Source of the DNA: Paenibacillus sp. FSL R7-0345
Lineage (GTDB): Bacteria; Bacillota; Bacilli; Paenibacillales; Paenibacillaceae
DNA length: 64,000 nt
Reading direction: 5' to 3'
Assembly (NCBI RefSeq): GCF_038595055.1
Contig: NZ_CP152002.1
Location: 5,252,501-5,316,500 of the forward strand
Below, in pieces: positions 26,514-34,942 of this stretch. Numbering within the stretch: the stretch's first letter is position 1; every line of letters begins with the position of its first letter. Position numbers and translations under genes: made by a program. Under the pieces are notes generated by a model. The model was not told the DNA's origin and made no database searches. It worked only from the letters and a program-made list of their open reading frames with translations.

Positions 26514-27221
26514 TTATAGCGCGTATTCCGCGCGGGCGCGGTCAATTTTGGTAATGTAGGCCTGGGTTTCCTTGGGAAGCTGGCTCAGCTTCTGCATCAG
26601 CTCTTCATCATTGCTTACCCCAAGCTTGCTCACCCGTCCCGGTCCGGCATTATATGCGGCCAGCGCCATCTTCTCTTCTCCGTCATAACGCTTCAGCTGA
26701 TAGGACAGATAACGTACACCGCCGTCGATATTCTGGGCCGGATCAAACGGATCGGATACGCCCAGCCCGTTCGCCGTTCCATCCATCAGCTGCATCAGCC
26801 CTTTGGCTCCTGCCGATGAGACTACATTCGGGTTAAACGAGGACTCCGTGTCGATCACCGCTTTGATCAGGTCAGCCGGTACGCCGTATTTGGCACTCGC
26901 CGTCTGAATCAGCTCTTCATAATCCGTGGGTACAGTTTCGGTAGTACCATCAGAGACACTGCCGTACCCGACGCTCGTTGCACCAAGCTGCTGCCAGATC
27001 AGGCTGCTGAGCGCTGCACTGTCTGTAAGTATAGCTGCTCCTGAAGGGTTGCTTCCGTCCGCTGGCTGCGCGGTAAGCTGCTTCAGCGTAGCAGCAAATT
27101 CGGATTTGGACGAGCCCGGAGCTTCAGCCGTGCTTTTTCCGGCGGGCAATCCGGTGCTTGAGCGCAGGTTCACCCATTTCAGCTGCCCAAGTCCGCTTGC
27201 TGCCGCTGGATCTATACTCAT
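26514..27221 (-). CDS. Lytic transglycosylase (SLT domain)
   Basis: Peptidoglycan-cleaving enzyme. 235 residues from ATG 27219-27221, which has AGAGGG 9 nt upstream; another ATG nine bases earlier touches that site. The first 110 residues are Ser/Ala/Thr-rich and low complexity. The SLT domain follows with catalytic Glu in AVIDTESSFNPNVVSSAG, then AKGLMQLMDGTANGLG and ALAAYNAGPGRVSKLG. No clear signal peptide is visible, as in the YjbJ/CwlQ-like Bacillus proteins. Monocistronic. Confidence 0.87.
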   Translation of the reverse strand: MSIDPAAASGLGQLKWVNLRSSTGLPAGKSTAEAPGSSKSEFAATLKQLTAQPADGSNPSGAAILTDSAALSSLIWQQLGATSVGYGSVSDGTTETVPTDYEELIQTASAKYGVPADLIKAVIDTESSFNPNVVSSAGAKGLMQLMDGTANGLGVSDPFDPAQNIDGGVRYLSYQLKRYDGEEKMALAAYNAGPGRVSKLGVSNDEELMQKLSQLPKETQAYITKIDRARAEYAL

Positions 27222-27344
27222 ATAACGCATCCCTCTTTCTGATTCATTCTGTATATACATGCACTGTTAGGAATAGGCTCTATTTTAAATTTTAGATACG
27301 CCTTTATTTTACAATTCATTTATTGGAAATGCTATATATCGACA

Positions 27345-27391
27345 GAAAAAAACAGACTTTCGACCCTCATAGTTAGGTCTAAAAGCCTGTT
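27345..27391 (-). terminator. Terminator after the DUF4190 gene
   Basis: AACAG-CTTT-GACC / GGTC-AAAG-CTGTT imperfect stem followed by TTTTTTT. Confidence 0.8.
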
Positions 27392-27419
27392 TCGATTGTT
27401 CCGCCCTTGGTTTAAACAG

Positions 27420-27827
27420 CTATCTTGCAAAAGGAATCATTACAAAATAGCTCAGTGTAGATACGATGCCCAGCCCCATTGCCCAGGCGCCTGCCGTTTT
27501 TTGCCCGCGGGAATAAGCACTGTAACCAAGCACCGCAGCTACAGGACCGGCAATGATCGACCAGATGAATAACGATACAATCCCGAACCCGAGTGCGATA
27601 TAGCCCAGTTTTCTGCTGTCGGCTTGATTACCGGCTGTTTCCCGGGTCTCTGCACTGTCTCTGCTGGCCGTTTCCGGCCGGCGGACTAGGGGCGGGCTTA
27701 CCTCAGCAGCATACTCTTCCCGGTGGGACGGATCCCGTCTCGGGTAATCCACCCGGCTGCGCGGACGCAAGATCACTTTTCTGCGCTGCCCCGGATCATG
27801 CTTCGTTCCCTCATTTTTCGGATCCAT
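27420..27827 (-). CDS. DUF4190 domain membrane protein
   Basis: 135 residues: a polar, Arg/Glu-rich cytoplasmic half (residues 1-70) and a C-terminal DUF4190-type domain with two membrane segments (LGFGIVSLFIWSIIAGPVAAVLGY and WAMGLGIVSTLSYFVMIPF). AGGATGATGG precedes the ATG. It lies 14 bp after the DUF1540 gene. Function unknown. Confidence 0.75.
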   Translation of the reverse strand: MDPKNEGTKHDPGQRRKVILRPRSRVDYPRRDPSHREEYAAEVSPPLVRRPETASRDSAETRETAGNQADSRKLGYIALGFGIVSLFIWSIIAGPVAAVLGYSAYSRGQKTAGAWAMGLGIVSTLSYFVMIPFAR

Positions 27828-27841
27828 TGGCCATCATCCTC

Positions 27842-28066
27842 CTACTCGCCCGGCTTAAAGGTCAGACAGCAGGTTGCAGACGATGTACCGGCGTGATCAT
27901 GGTGCTTGCCACGGCTTGTCAGCTCTTCGGCATATTCTTCCTTGAAGGCGCTGCCTGCATGCTTGTCGATCTCAATGACAATTTCCTCGGCCCGGCATAC
28001 ATTTTGTGAACCCCAATAATGGCAATTGCTGACGCTGCATCTTACAAGCGGTTTGGCGTTTGACAT
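27842..28066 (-). CDS. DUF1540 domain protein
   Basis: 74-residue small cysteine-rich protein. The motif RCSVSNCHYWGSQNVCRAEEIVIE with its conserved cysteines and CHYW core is the DUF1540 signature; a later CC pair (SATCCLTFKP) may complete a metal site. Members are common in spore formers. ATG follows GAGGTGATG. Probably co-transcribed with the DUF4190 gene. Confidence 0.82.
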   Translation of the reverse strand: MSNAKPLVRCSVSNCHYWGSQNVCRAEEIVIEIDKHAGSAFKEEYAEELTSRGKHHDHAGTSSATCCLTFKPGE

Positions 28067-28215
28067 GTTATCATCACCTCAGCATCATTATGTCCCCGCG
28101 TCTTCCTCCGTATGCGGTTAAGGAGCTGCCACCTGCTGGTTCAGCAGGCAATGTAGAACTTTAGCAGAGAGGCACGCTTTTTAAATTACGCTCCATACCT
28201 TCAATGTGGCACAGC

Positions 28216-28256
28216 AAAAAGAAACCGGACCTGCCATATGCTATGGCAAGCCCGGT
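28216..28256 (-). terminator. Terminator after ypuI
   Basis: ACCGG-GCCAT / ATGGC-CCGGT stem followed by TTTCTTTTT on the minus strand. Confidence 0.82.
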
Positions 28257-28289
28257 CCCTTGAATGAGTGCTGCAAAATTCTGTATAGA

Positions 28290-28787
28290 TTATACCTGGT
28301 TCTGCATGCGTTTTTCGGTCAGATAATCGTTTTCGTAGTAATTAAGATCATCCCGCAGCTCTTCGTACACCTTGGTGATCTCCATAATAATGTCGCGTGC
28401 CGGACGGACAGGCTTTTTGCGGAAGCGGATGGCATCCTGGCCTGTATAAGCGTAACGCCCGTCTTCGGAATAGCTTTCATTTTTTGGATAAAAGAAGTTG
28501 TTCACTCCGTAATGATATACGTTGTAAAGCGCTTTTTGCGCGAAATCCTGATCAAATGTAGCGCGGCGCAAGGCCACTCCGAGCTTCTCGTAAGACATTT
28601 CGGAGAAAACCAGCAGATGGCGGAGATCGGACAGAAAGCCTTGATAAAATGCTACTGTTTCCTCATCCTCTTCCGTTACCAGCTGAGGCAGCGCATGATT
28701 GTTCAGGAATAGTTCCATTTTTCCGATTACGGTTTTCAATTTCTCTCTCGTCGTTTCACATAGTTTCTGCACATTAGCTGCTGACAT
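28290..28787 (-). CDS. ypuI: DUF3907 protein (YpuI-like)
   Basis: 165-residue soluble helical protein of unknown function. FLSDLRHLLVFSEMSYEKL, ALYNVYHYGVNNFFYPKNE and YTGQDAIRFRKKP fit the YpuI family of Bacillales. It stands alone between its terminator and a 290-bp divergent region before the subtilase gene. Confidence 0.75.
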   Translation of the reverse strand: MSAANVQKLCETTREKLKTVIGKMELFLNNHALPQLVTEEDEETVAFYQGFLSDLRHLLVFSEMSYEKLGVALRRATFDQDFAQKALYNVYHYGVNNFFYPKNESYSEDGRYAYTGQDAIRFRKKPVRPARDIIMEITKVYEELRDDLNYYENDYLTEKRMQNQV

Positions 28788-29074
28788 GGCGGTTGCTCCC
28801 CCTTATTAGTCCTTGCTCTTATTGTTGGTTAAATACAGGTATTTCCAGGAAAAGTTATTCTCATCCCGGCCTCGAAAAGGCAGTGCAAGCGTTTCATTTC
28901 TTAGATAACAGTATAACAAAAACTTCATTGAATTGATACTTGGCCCGGACAGGCCGTTTAATGAGTATGATATTAACACAAAAACACAGCACAGGGTATC
29001 CTTTTCTGTAATGCATAAAAGCAGCGCTCTCTTCTAAACCTACAGCTATACGATACCTTGAAGGAGCGGTAAAT

Positions 29075-30973
29075 ATGTCCCGAAAAAATATGACTGTCGC
29101 CGGTCTGATGACCGCTGCGTTCACTGTGATTCTGCTTACTTTTCTGCTTCGCCCCACTGAAGAAACGAAGCCGAGGCAGGCAGCCCTCCCCGCGGTTCCC
29201 GGTCCTGTGCAGGAGAAGACCATCAAGAAGACCTCTCTCGTTCAGGATGTCAGCGCTACCGACCGCTTGAACCGGACTGATGTCAGTAAACATCTGCGGA
29301 CCATGCTAGCCGAAACGCACGGTGCGCTTCCCCGGGATATTTCAGCATATGCCAAGCGCCTGCAGCAGGGACACGGGCATATCACCATGCTCATGTGGAT
29401 TGATTATCAGAACCACAAGACAAGCACATTCAAATCTTCGCTGCCGGAAGGCACCGACCAGGAGAACAAACAGCTGCTGAAATACCTGAATACGGCAAAA
29501 GCCGCGATCAAAGGCCACCAGTCGTATGAATCGCCTTCTTTTATAATCGGAGATAAAAAGTATTACTTTACAGCCCAGCGTGACCAGGAGGGCAAGATCG
29601 GTGTCATCGCTTTAATCAGCCAGAATATTCTGGACCGAGTGGCCGATCATCAGCTCAAAAATCTGCGCCTGATCCCATATCCGAAGGAAGGCAAATACCG
29701 GGTTGAATCGGTCCATGCCGATACCCTGAAGGATATCACGGTTAAAACGGGCCATGACAATGAGAATGCCAGCCATTTTTACGAAAATGAAATTGTTGTC
29801 CGTTTCAAAAACGGCCATCCAACGCCAGGCCAGCTTCAGACAATATCCGCAGATATCCGCTGCAAGCAGCCGCGCAAGCTGGGGTATGCCTATATTTTCC
29901 GCTCGGATAAACTGAATTACTCCCGGCTCAAAACCTATTTCGAGAACAAGTGGAGTCCGGAATATACAGAGCCCCACTATATGTATTTAACCAATGATAC
30001 CCCGTACGAAAATACCGGCACTGGAGTCGTTACACCTAACGACCTGCTGTTCTCCACCTATCAGTGGAACCTGCCGGCTATTGAAACCGAACAGGGGTGG
30101 AATTTGTCAAAAGGGAGCAAGGAGGTGGTCGTCGCGGTAGTGGACACCGGGGTCCAGGCGAGCCATCCTGATCTGCAGGGCCAGCTGCTGACCGGCTATA
30201 ATGCCATCAGCAACGGTTCTGTACCGGATGATGATGTAGGACATGGAACGCATGTAGCCGGCATTATCGGCGCCGTTATCAACAACGAGGAAGGTGTGGC
30301 CGGCATCAGCTGGTATAACAAGATTCTTCCGGTAAAAGCGCTCGACAACTCCGGTGCGGGTACCACCTATTCTGTTGCCGAAGGTATTATCTGGGCTGCC
30401 GACAACGGGGCCAAGGTCATCAACCTGAGCCTTGGCAACTATGCGGATTCGCAGTTTCTGCATGATGCAATTAAATATGCGTATGACCGGGATGTGGTCA
30501 TCGTCTCTGCCGCAGGCAATGACAACACGGAGCGCCCGGGCTATCCGGCCGCTTACGAGGAAGTTCTGGCTGTGGCCGCCACCAACGCTGCAGGTGAAAG
30601 AGCCTCTTTTTCCAATTATGGGGATTATATTGATGTAGCCGCTCCCGGCGAAAGCATTGCCAGCACCTATCCGGATAACCAGTATGCCGCCCTCTCCGGC
30701 ACATCCATGGCCAGTCCGCATGTAGCTGCGCTTGCAGGGCTGGTCCGTTCACTCAATCCGGAGCTGACCAACAAAGAGGTTATGGAGCTGATGACCGCAA
30801 ATGCTGTTGATCTGGGTGAAGCCGGTCATGATAAATATTACGGCTGGGGCCAGGTGGATATTTACAAGACGCTGCGGGCCGCAGGCGGCAGCGATGTGCC
30901 GCTGCAGCTGTTTCCGCAGCATGTCGGCCGGCAGCTGAAGAGTATGCAGGAGAACCCGGACAATGTTCATTAA
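29075..30973 (+). CDS. S8 family serine peptidase (subtilase) with long N-terminal region
   Basis: Predicted exported or membrane-anchored protease. 632 residues with an N-terminal hydrophobic segment (residues 9-26), then a 300-residue region before the catalytic domain. The catalytic triad is visible: Asp357 in AVVDTGVQ, His390 in GHGTHVAG and Ser544 in LSGTSMASPH, with the oxyanion Asn in SAAGNDN. The N-terminal region includes an inhibitor-like stretch near 245-300 (EIVVRFKNGHPTPGQLQ). No C-terminal sorting signal is seen. The ATG has AAGGAG upstream. It is the only gene of its strand in this neighbourhood. The start is compatible with a membrane-tethered enzyme; its substrate is unknown. 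Confidence 0.93.
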   Translation: MSRKNMTVAGLMTAAFTVILLTFLLRPTEETKPRQAALPAVPGPVQEKTIKKTSLVQDVSATDRLNRTDVSKHLRTMLAETHGALPRDISAYAKRLQQGHGHITMLMWIDYQNHKTSTFKSSLPEGTDQENKQLLKYLNTAKAAIKGHQSYESPSFIIGDKKYYFTAQRDQEGKIGVIALISQNILDRVADHQLKNLRLIPYPKEGKYRVESVHADTLKDITVKTGHDNENASHFYENEIVVRFKNGHPTPGQLQTISADIRCKQPRKLGYAYIFRSDKLNYSRLKTYFENKWSPEYTEPHYMYLTNDTPYENTGTGVVTPNDLLFSTYQWNLPAIETEQGWNLSKGSKEVVVAVVDTGVQASHPDLQGQLLTGYNAISNGSVPDDDVGHGTHVAGIIGAVINNEEGVAGISWYNKILPVKALDNSGAGTTYSVAEGIIWAADNGAKVINLSLGNYADSQFLHDAIKYAYDRDVVIVSAAGNDNTERPGYPAAYEEVLAVAATNAAGERASFSNYGDYIDVAAPGESIASTYPDNQYAALSGTSMASPHVAALAGLVRSLNPELTNKEVMELMTANAVDLGEAGHDKYYGWGQVDIYKTLRAAGGSDVPLQLFPQHVGRQLKSMQENPDNVH

Positions 30974-30997
30974 AATAGAGCAGCTGACTGCCTTGGC

Positions 30998-32443
30998 TTA
31001 CGCCTGACGGCCGGCTTTCAAATGCTCTGTCAGCAGCTCCAGGAACAGCCTGAGCCCCTCTTTCATATCGGCCTCCTTCATTTGGGAATAGCAGAGCCGG
31101 ATGTTCCTGGAGGGAATCTCACCGGAGTAGCAGACGTCGCCCGGAAGGAAGGAAATCCCTGCCTGCTCTGCCCTTGCATGCAGCTTCCCGATTCCTTCTG
31201 CATCCGGCAGCTGCAGCCACAGGTTCAGCCCGCCTTCCGGCACGTTCCAGATAACTCCCGGCGGGGCGTAGCGTTTCAGCAGCTTTACAGCTGCCTCCAT
31301 CCTTCCCCGCAGCAAGGTACGCAGCTGTTTTGCATAAGCATCATACCTGCGGCTGATGAACGGCAGGACTGCCCGCTGATTCAGCAGTGGGCTGCCGAGA
31401 TCGCTCGCCGATTTGGCGGCGATCAGTCTGGACAGGATGTTGCCTCCGGCAGCTACGCAGGCGATCCGGCAGCCCGGCGCAATGACTTTGCTGAAGCTTT
31501 TCATATAAACCACATGGCCCTCCTCGTCCATCGACTTGATCGGCGGCGGGGGCGGCTTGTGAAAATAAAGATCACTGAACGGATCATCCTCGACAATCAG
31601 GCAGCGGTAGCTTCTGGCCAGTTCCAGCAGCCGCTGTCTTCTTGCTATACTCATCGTTACACCGCTCGGATTCTGAAAGGTAGGGTTGGTATAGATGACC
31701 TTAGGCGGCCGCTTGTCACAGAGCCTGGTAAGCACGTCGATCCGCATTCCCTCACTGTCCATGGGGACAAAGATCATCTCCGCTCCGCGTCCTGCAAAAA
31801 CATCAATCGCCCCGGTATAACTGGGCCCCTCCAGATATACCGTATCCCCGGGACCGACAAACGTCCGGGCAACCAGATCAATCCCCTGCTGCGTACCGCT
31901 CGTAATCATCACATCCGAAGCCTGGACCTCCACTCCGCGGCTGTGCAGATGCCGGCACATCACTTCACGGAGCTCGGCATCACCCTGGAAATTCCCGTAG
32001 GTGGCCATCAGCTCAGGCTGGCCGGTTACCAGCGCGGACATCGCAGCCCCGATAAACTGCAGCGGCAGAAGCTCGCTATGAATGGCTGCAAGATGAAAGG
32101 GATACTGCACAGCTGAATAGTCAAAATTGCGCCAGAGCTGGGCCCGCGGCAGAAAGTCGTCATACCCGTCCTGCCAGGCGGATCCGGAATCCTGCTCATT
32201 ATGCGGCCTCGCAGCAACGAAGCAGCCTTTTCCCTGGCTGCAGAGGATATGACCATGGCTCTCCAGCTCCGCATAGGCTTTGCTTACCGTGACCTGGCTG
32301 ACCTTCAGCGAGGAGGCCAGACCGCGTACAGAAGGCAGCCGGGTGCCCGGCTGCAGCAGGCCGGAGGTGATACGCTGAGCCAGCGTATCGCTGATCTGCT
32401 GCGGCAGGGACTTGCTGCTGCTGCGGATTAAATCAATGTGCAT
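30998..32443 (-). CDS. MocR/GabR-type transcriptional regulator (GntR-aminotransferase fusion)
   Basis: 481 residues. Residues 1-75 form a GntR winged helix (LAQRITSGLLQPGTRLPSVRGLASSL, VSQVTVSKAYAELESHG); the rest is a fold-type I aminotransferase domain with TSGTQQGIDLVARTFVGPGD, YTNPTFQNPSGVTMS, VEDDPFSDLYFH and the PLP lysine in MKSFSKVIAPGCRIAC. Such proteins sense PLP or amino compounds and typically control a divergent gene. Here the divergent aminotransferase gene begins 93 bp away, and direct repeats lie between them. Confidence 0.93.
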   Translation of the reverse strand: MHIDLIRSSSKSLPQQISDTLAQRITSGLLQPGTRLPSVRGLASSLKVSQVTVSKAYAELESHGHILCSQGKGCFVAARPHNEQDSGSAWQDGYDDFLPRAQLWRNFDYSAVQYPFHLAAIHSELLPLQFIGAAMSALVTGQPELMATYGNFQGDAELREVMCRHLHSRGVEVQASDVMITSGTQQGIDLVARTFVGPGDTVYLEGPSYTGAIDVFAGRGAEMIFVPMDSEGMRIDVLTRLCDKRPPKVIYTNPTFQNPSGVTMSIARRQRLLELARSYRCLIVEDDPFSDLYFHKPPPPPIKSMDEEGHVVYMKSFSKVIAPGCRIACVAAGGNILSRLIAAKSASDLGSPLLNQRAVLPFISRRYDAYAKQLRTLLRGRMEAAVKLLKRYAPPGVIWNVPEGGLNLWLQLPDAEGIGKLHARAEQAGISFLPGDVCYSGEIPSRNIRLCYSQMKEADMKEGLRLFLELLTEHLKAGRQA

Positions 32444-32458
32444 CTGCCTTCCCTCCCA

Positions 32459-32504
32459 ACTGTTATATTCAGCGCTTTACTGTTATACCGCTATGCCGTT
32501 ATGA
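32459..32504. promoter_or_regulatory. Direct repeats in the MocR/aminotransferase intergenic region
   Basis: ACTGTTATA occurs at 32459-32467 and 32479-32487 (20 bp apart, two helical turns); a related CCGTTATGA is at 32496-32504. MocR proteins usually bind direct repeats in the divergent region. Binding is inferred. Confidence 0.5.
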
Positions 32505-32536
32505 TACAACAAAATTCAACTGCGGGGAGATTTTTT

Positions 32537-33766
32537 ATGAAGATCCAATATGCTGAGATGACGAACCATCTGGGTTCATCAGCCGTTCGCGATATACTCA
32601 AGGTTACACAGGGCAAGGACATTATTTCGCTGGCCGGCGGGCTGCCCGGGGAAGAGCTTTTTCCGCTCGCAGCCGTGCAGGATGCTTATAACCGCGCTCT
32701 CTCCGGCAGTGCCTCGGCACTACAGTACGGGCTTACCGAAGGCTATACACCGCTGCGTGAAGCAGTAGCCGCACGGCTAGCGCGTCAGGGGATTCCTGTT
32801 CAGGCAAGCGATATGCTGCTCACCACAGGCTCCCAGCAGGCGATCGATCTGTTCTGCAAGGTGCTGCTCAATCCGGGGGATAAGGTGCTGGTTGAAGCGC
32901 CGACTTATCTTGCGGCTCTGCAGGTGCTGAACTCTTACAGGGCTGATATCATCACTGTAGAGGGTGATGCATTCGGTATGCTGCCGGAGCATCTGGAGGA
33001 GCAGCTCAAGCTGCACCGTCCTAAGATGCTCTACACTGTTCCTACTTTCAACAACCCTTCCGGAGGCAGCTGGAGCAGGGAGCGCAGAGAACAGGCTGTT
33101 GCTTTGTGCCGGCGCTATAATGTGCTGATTCTGGAGGATAATCCCTATGGGGAGATCGCATTTGATGAAACGCCCGGCGCTTATCCTCCCTCAATGGCTG
33201 CCATCGACAGAAGCTCCGGAGAAGAGCAGTGTGTCGTATACACCGGAACCTTCTCTAAAATCGTCGCACCGGCCCTGCGTACCGGCTGGATTACCGGGCC
33301 ATCTGAGCTGATCAGCGTCATCGCCAAAGCCAAGCAGGCTGCCGATCTGCATTCCAGCGCCATTGACCAGCGGGCGCTTTATGAGTTGCTTCAGCATTTT
33401 GACATCGACAGCCATATCCGGCTCATCTCGCGGGAATATCATTCCCGGATGAAGCTGCTGGCCGGGGAGCTCAGCGGAGAACGCTGGAATGGCACCAGCT
33501 TCCGTGAGCCGCGCGGCGGGATGTTCCTGTGGCTGGAGCTGCCATCCGGCATAGATACAACCAAGCTGCTGCCTTTCGCGGTCGAGCAGGGCGTCGCTTT
33601 CGTACCGGGCGAGGTCTTCTATGCAGCCGAGCCGCTGAAAAATGCCATGCGCCTGAACTTCACCCACACGCCGCCTCATCTGCTGCCGGCCGCTGTGCGG
33701 CGGCTGGAGACGGCGCTGGAGCGCTACGGGCAGACGCTGGCCGGGGCAGTGGATACGCTGGTATAA
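32537..33766 (+). CDS. PLP-dependent aminotransferase (class I/II, 2-aminoadipate type)
   Basis: Cytosolic aminotransferase of fold type I. 409 residues from ATG 32537, which has GGGGAGA upstream; longer frames reach back into the regulator and are not supported. Motifs: ISLAGGLPGEELFPL, LTTGSQQAIDLFCKVLLNPGD, YTVPTFNNPSGGSW, LEDNPYGEIAFDE, the PLP lysine in YTGTFSKIVAPALRTGWI and ARG site in AMRLNFTHTPP. This resembles LysN / kynurenine-aminotransferase-like enzymes. It is divergent from the MocR gene, its likely regulator. The true amino donor is unknown. Confidence 0.9.
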   Translation: MKIQYAEMTNHLGSSAVRDILKVTQGKDIISLAGGLPGEELFPLAAVQDAYNRALSGSASALQYGLTEGYTPLREAVAARLARQGIPVQASDMLLTTGSQQAIDLFCKVLLNPGDKVLVEAPTYLAALQVLNSYRADIITVEGDAFGMLPEHLEEQLKLHRPKMLYTVPTFNNPSGGSWSRERREQAVALCRRYNVLILEDNPYGEIAFDETPGAYPPSMAAIDRSSGEEQCVVYTGTFSKIVAPALRTGWITGPSELISVIAKAKQAADLHSSAIDQRALYELLQHFDIDSHIRLISREYHSRMKLLAGELSGERWNGTSFREPRGGMFLWLELPSGIDTTKLLPFAVEQGVAFVPGEVFYAAEPLKNAMRLNFTHTPPHLLPAAVRRLETALERYGQTLAGAVDTLV

Positions 33767-34387
33767 CATGCGGAGAGGCGCTGCTTCCGTTTACGAGGGG
33801 CTGACCGGAGGCACGCCAGTCCCTGCGACGCTCATATGAGGCTGCTCAAGCCGGAATAAATGCCGCGCAGGGTCAAATCAAGGGCACCCTTGCCCTTCAT
33901 TCCGCCCATTTGACCGCGCTGGGTCAATTCAAGGGCATTTTTGCCCTTCATTCCGCCCATTTGACCGCGCAGGGTCAAATCAAGAGCATTTTTGCCCTTC
34001 ATTCGTCCCATTTGACCGCGTTGGGTCAATTCAAGGGCATTTTTGCCCTTCAATCTGCCTATCTGAGCCATCATCGTGCAGCATAAGCTAAATTTGTTCC
34101 TACACCTAGTTACCTTTCGGTTCCTTCACTTCAGCTCATAGAATGGCGCCAGGATCTTCAGTTGGAAAAACGCGCCGTCTATTTCTCGCTAAACCGCCCT
34201 ATATACACTCCCCGCAATCCCTTTTCACAATATTCCGTTCTAACCTTCTAAACGCCTATCCCCTATCCGTTTTAGCTCCACTCCATTTCTCTCCACACCA
34301 CTCCGCTTATTTCATCCAACAGCGATTCATTTCAGTACACTCTTACTCCCAGGTATGTCCAATGTCCACAATCCCCGGAACACCAAA
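33767..34387. other. Intergenic region with tandem array and purine-biased stretch
   Basis: Between the aminotransferase and the rnpB terminator. 33866-34069 is the 51-bp tandem array listed separately. 34140-34380 is strongly pyrimidine-rich on the plus strand (purine-rich on minus) without a convincing gene, ribosome site or hairpin. Confidence 0.5.
33866..34069. repeat. 51-bp tandem repeat, four copies, two alternating palindromes
   Basis: GGTCAA recurs at 33871, 33922, 33973 and 34024, an exact 51-bp period. Each unit holds two palindromes: TTGACC-gcg..-GGTCAA across the unit boundary and AAGGGCA-ttt-TGCCCTT within it. Copies 1 and 3 share one variant (GGTCAAAT) and copies 2 and 4 another (GGTCAATT), so the array probably grew by duplication of a 102-bp dimer. 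Because 51 is a multiple of 3, a minus-strand frame (33832-34074, 80 codons) stays open and would give a 17-residue repeat (RGQMGGMKGKNALDLTL type), but no ribosome site precedes it. I record it as a repeat. Confidence 0.9.
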
Positions 34388-34390
34388 AAA

Positions 34391-34415
34391 AGCGGCCCTC
34401 CAATGGAGGGCCGCT
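34391..34415 (-). terminator. Terminator after rnpB
   Basis: AGCGGCCCTCC / GGAGGGCCGCT perfect 11-bp stem followed by seven T residues on the minus strand, about 55 nt after the rnpB 3' end. Confidence 0.93.
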
Positions 34416-34469
34416 ATCTCGTCGTATATAAGCTGCTTAATCGAGCTTTATCAGTTACAACAGTTGTCA

Positions 34470-34887
34470 GTTAGGAAAGTTTGCCGTAAGCCGGGTTCTG
34501 TGCTCGTTGTGGTTCATACGGGAACAACCCTCCCACCATAAGCGACAATCATCTATCTAGGCCGTACATTACTGCACGGCTCCAGCGACCAACCTAGACA
34601 CGCCTCAGGCGAAGGCTGCCCTTCCGGTAAAGGAAGCGCTGTGTCTCATTAGGTCTTGCTCCAGATGGGGTTTACCAGGAACGAAGTCACCAGCGTTCCT
34701 CGGGGTCTCTTACACCTCGGTTCCATCCTTGCCTGTGCCGCCCGAAAGCGGCCATCGGCGGTCCATTTCTGTGGCACTATCCTTCGGCTCGCGCCGACTG
34801 GACGTTATCCAGCACCCTGCCTTGTGGAGCCCGGACTTTCCTCCCGCGGCTAAGCCGCCGGCGATTGTCTGTCAAACTTCCCGAACA
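34470..34887 (-). ncRNA. rnpB: RNase P RNA, class-A-like
   Basis: Catalytic RNA that trims tRNA 5' ends. On the minus strand the universal core GAGGAAAGTCCGGGCTCC is near the 5' end and ACAGAACCCGGCTTA near the 3' end; the ends pair as P1 (GGGAAGTTTG / CAAACTTTCC). GATAGTGCCACAGAAATGG, ACCGCCGATGG, GGTGTAAGAGACCCC, GGTAAACCCCATCTGGAGCAAGACC and CCTAGATAGATGATTGTC follow the order of the ancestral type A RNA rather than the type B of Bacillus subtilis. A strong promoter and a terminator frame it. Exact ends are estimated from the P1 pairing. Confidence 0.97.
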
Positions 34888-34896
34888 ACATTGTAT

Positions 34897-34925
34897 ATTA
34901 TACAGACTTGCATCAGCCTGCACAA
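34897..34925 (-). promoter_or_regulatory. Sigma-A promoter of rnpB
   Basis: TTGTGC (34920-34925) and TATAAT (34897-34902) on the minus strand with a 17-bp spacer, 9-10 bp before the estimated 5' end of the RNA. Confidence 0.8.
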
Positions 34926-34942
34926 GTGCAAATAAAGGGATT

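Noticed and set aside
33866..34069. Possible CRISPR array
   Set aside because: Units are near-identical throughout with no spacers.
33832..34074. 80-codon minus-strand frame with 17-residue repeats
   Set aside because: The frame is open only because the DNA repeat is 51 bp long; there is no ribosome site and no recognisable protein fold. Kept as a repeat and listed as a finding.
34143..34541. 132-codon plus-strand frame before and inside rnpB
   Set aside because: It crosses the rnpB terminator and 3' end; pyrimidine-rich codons only.
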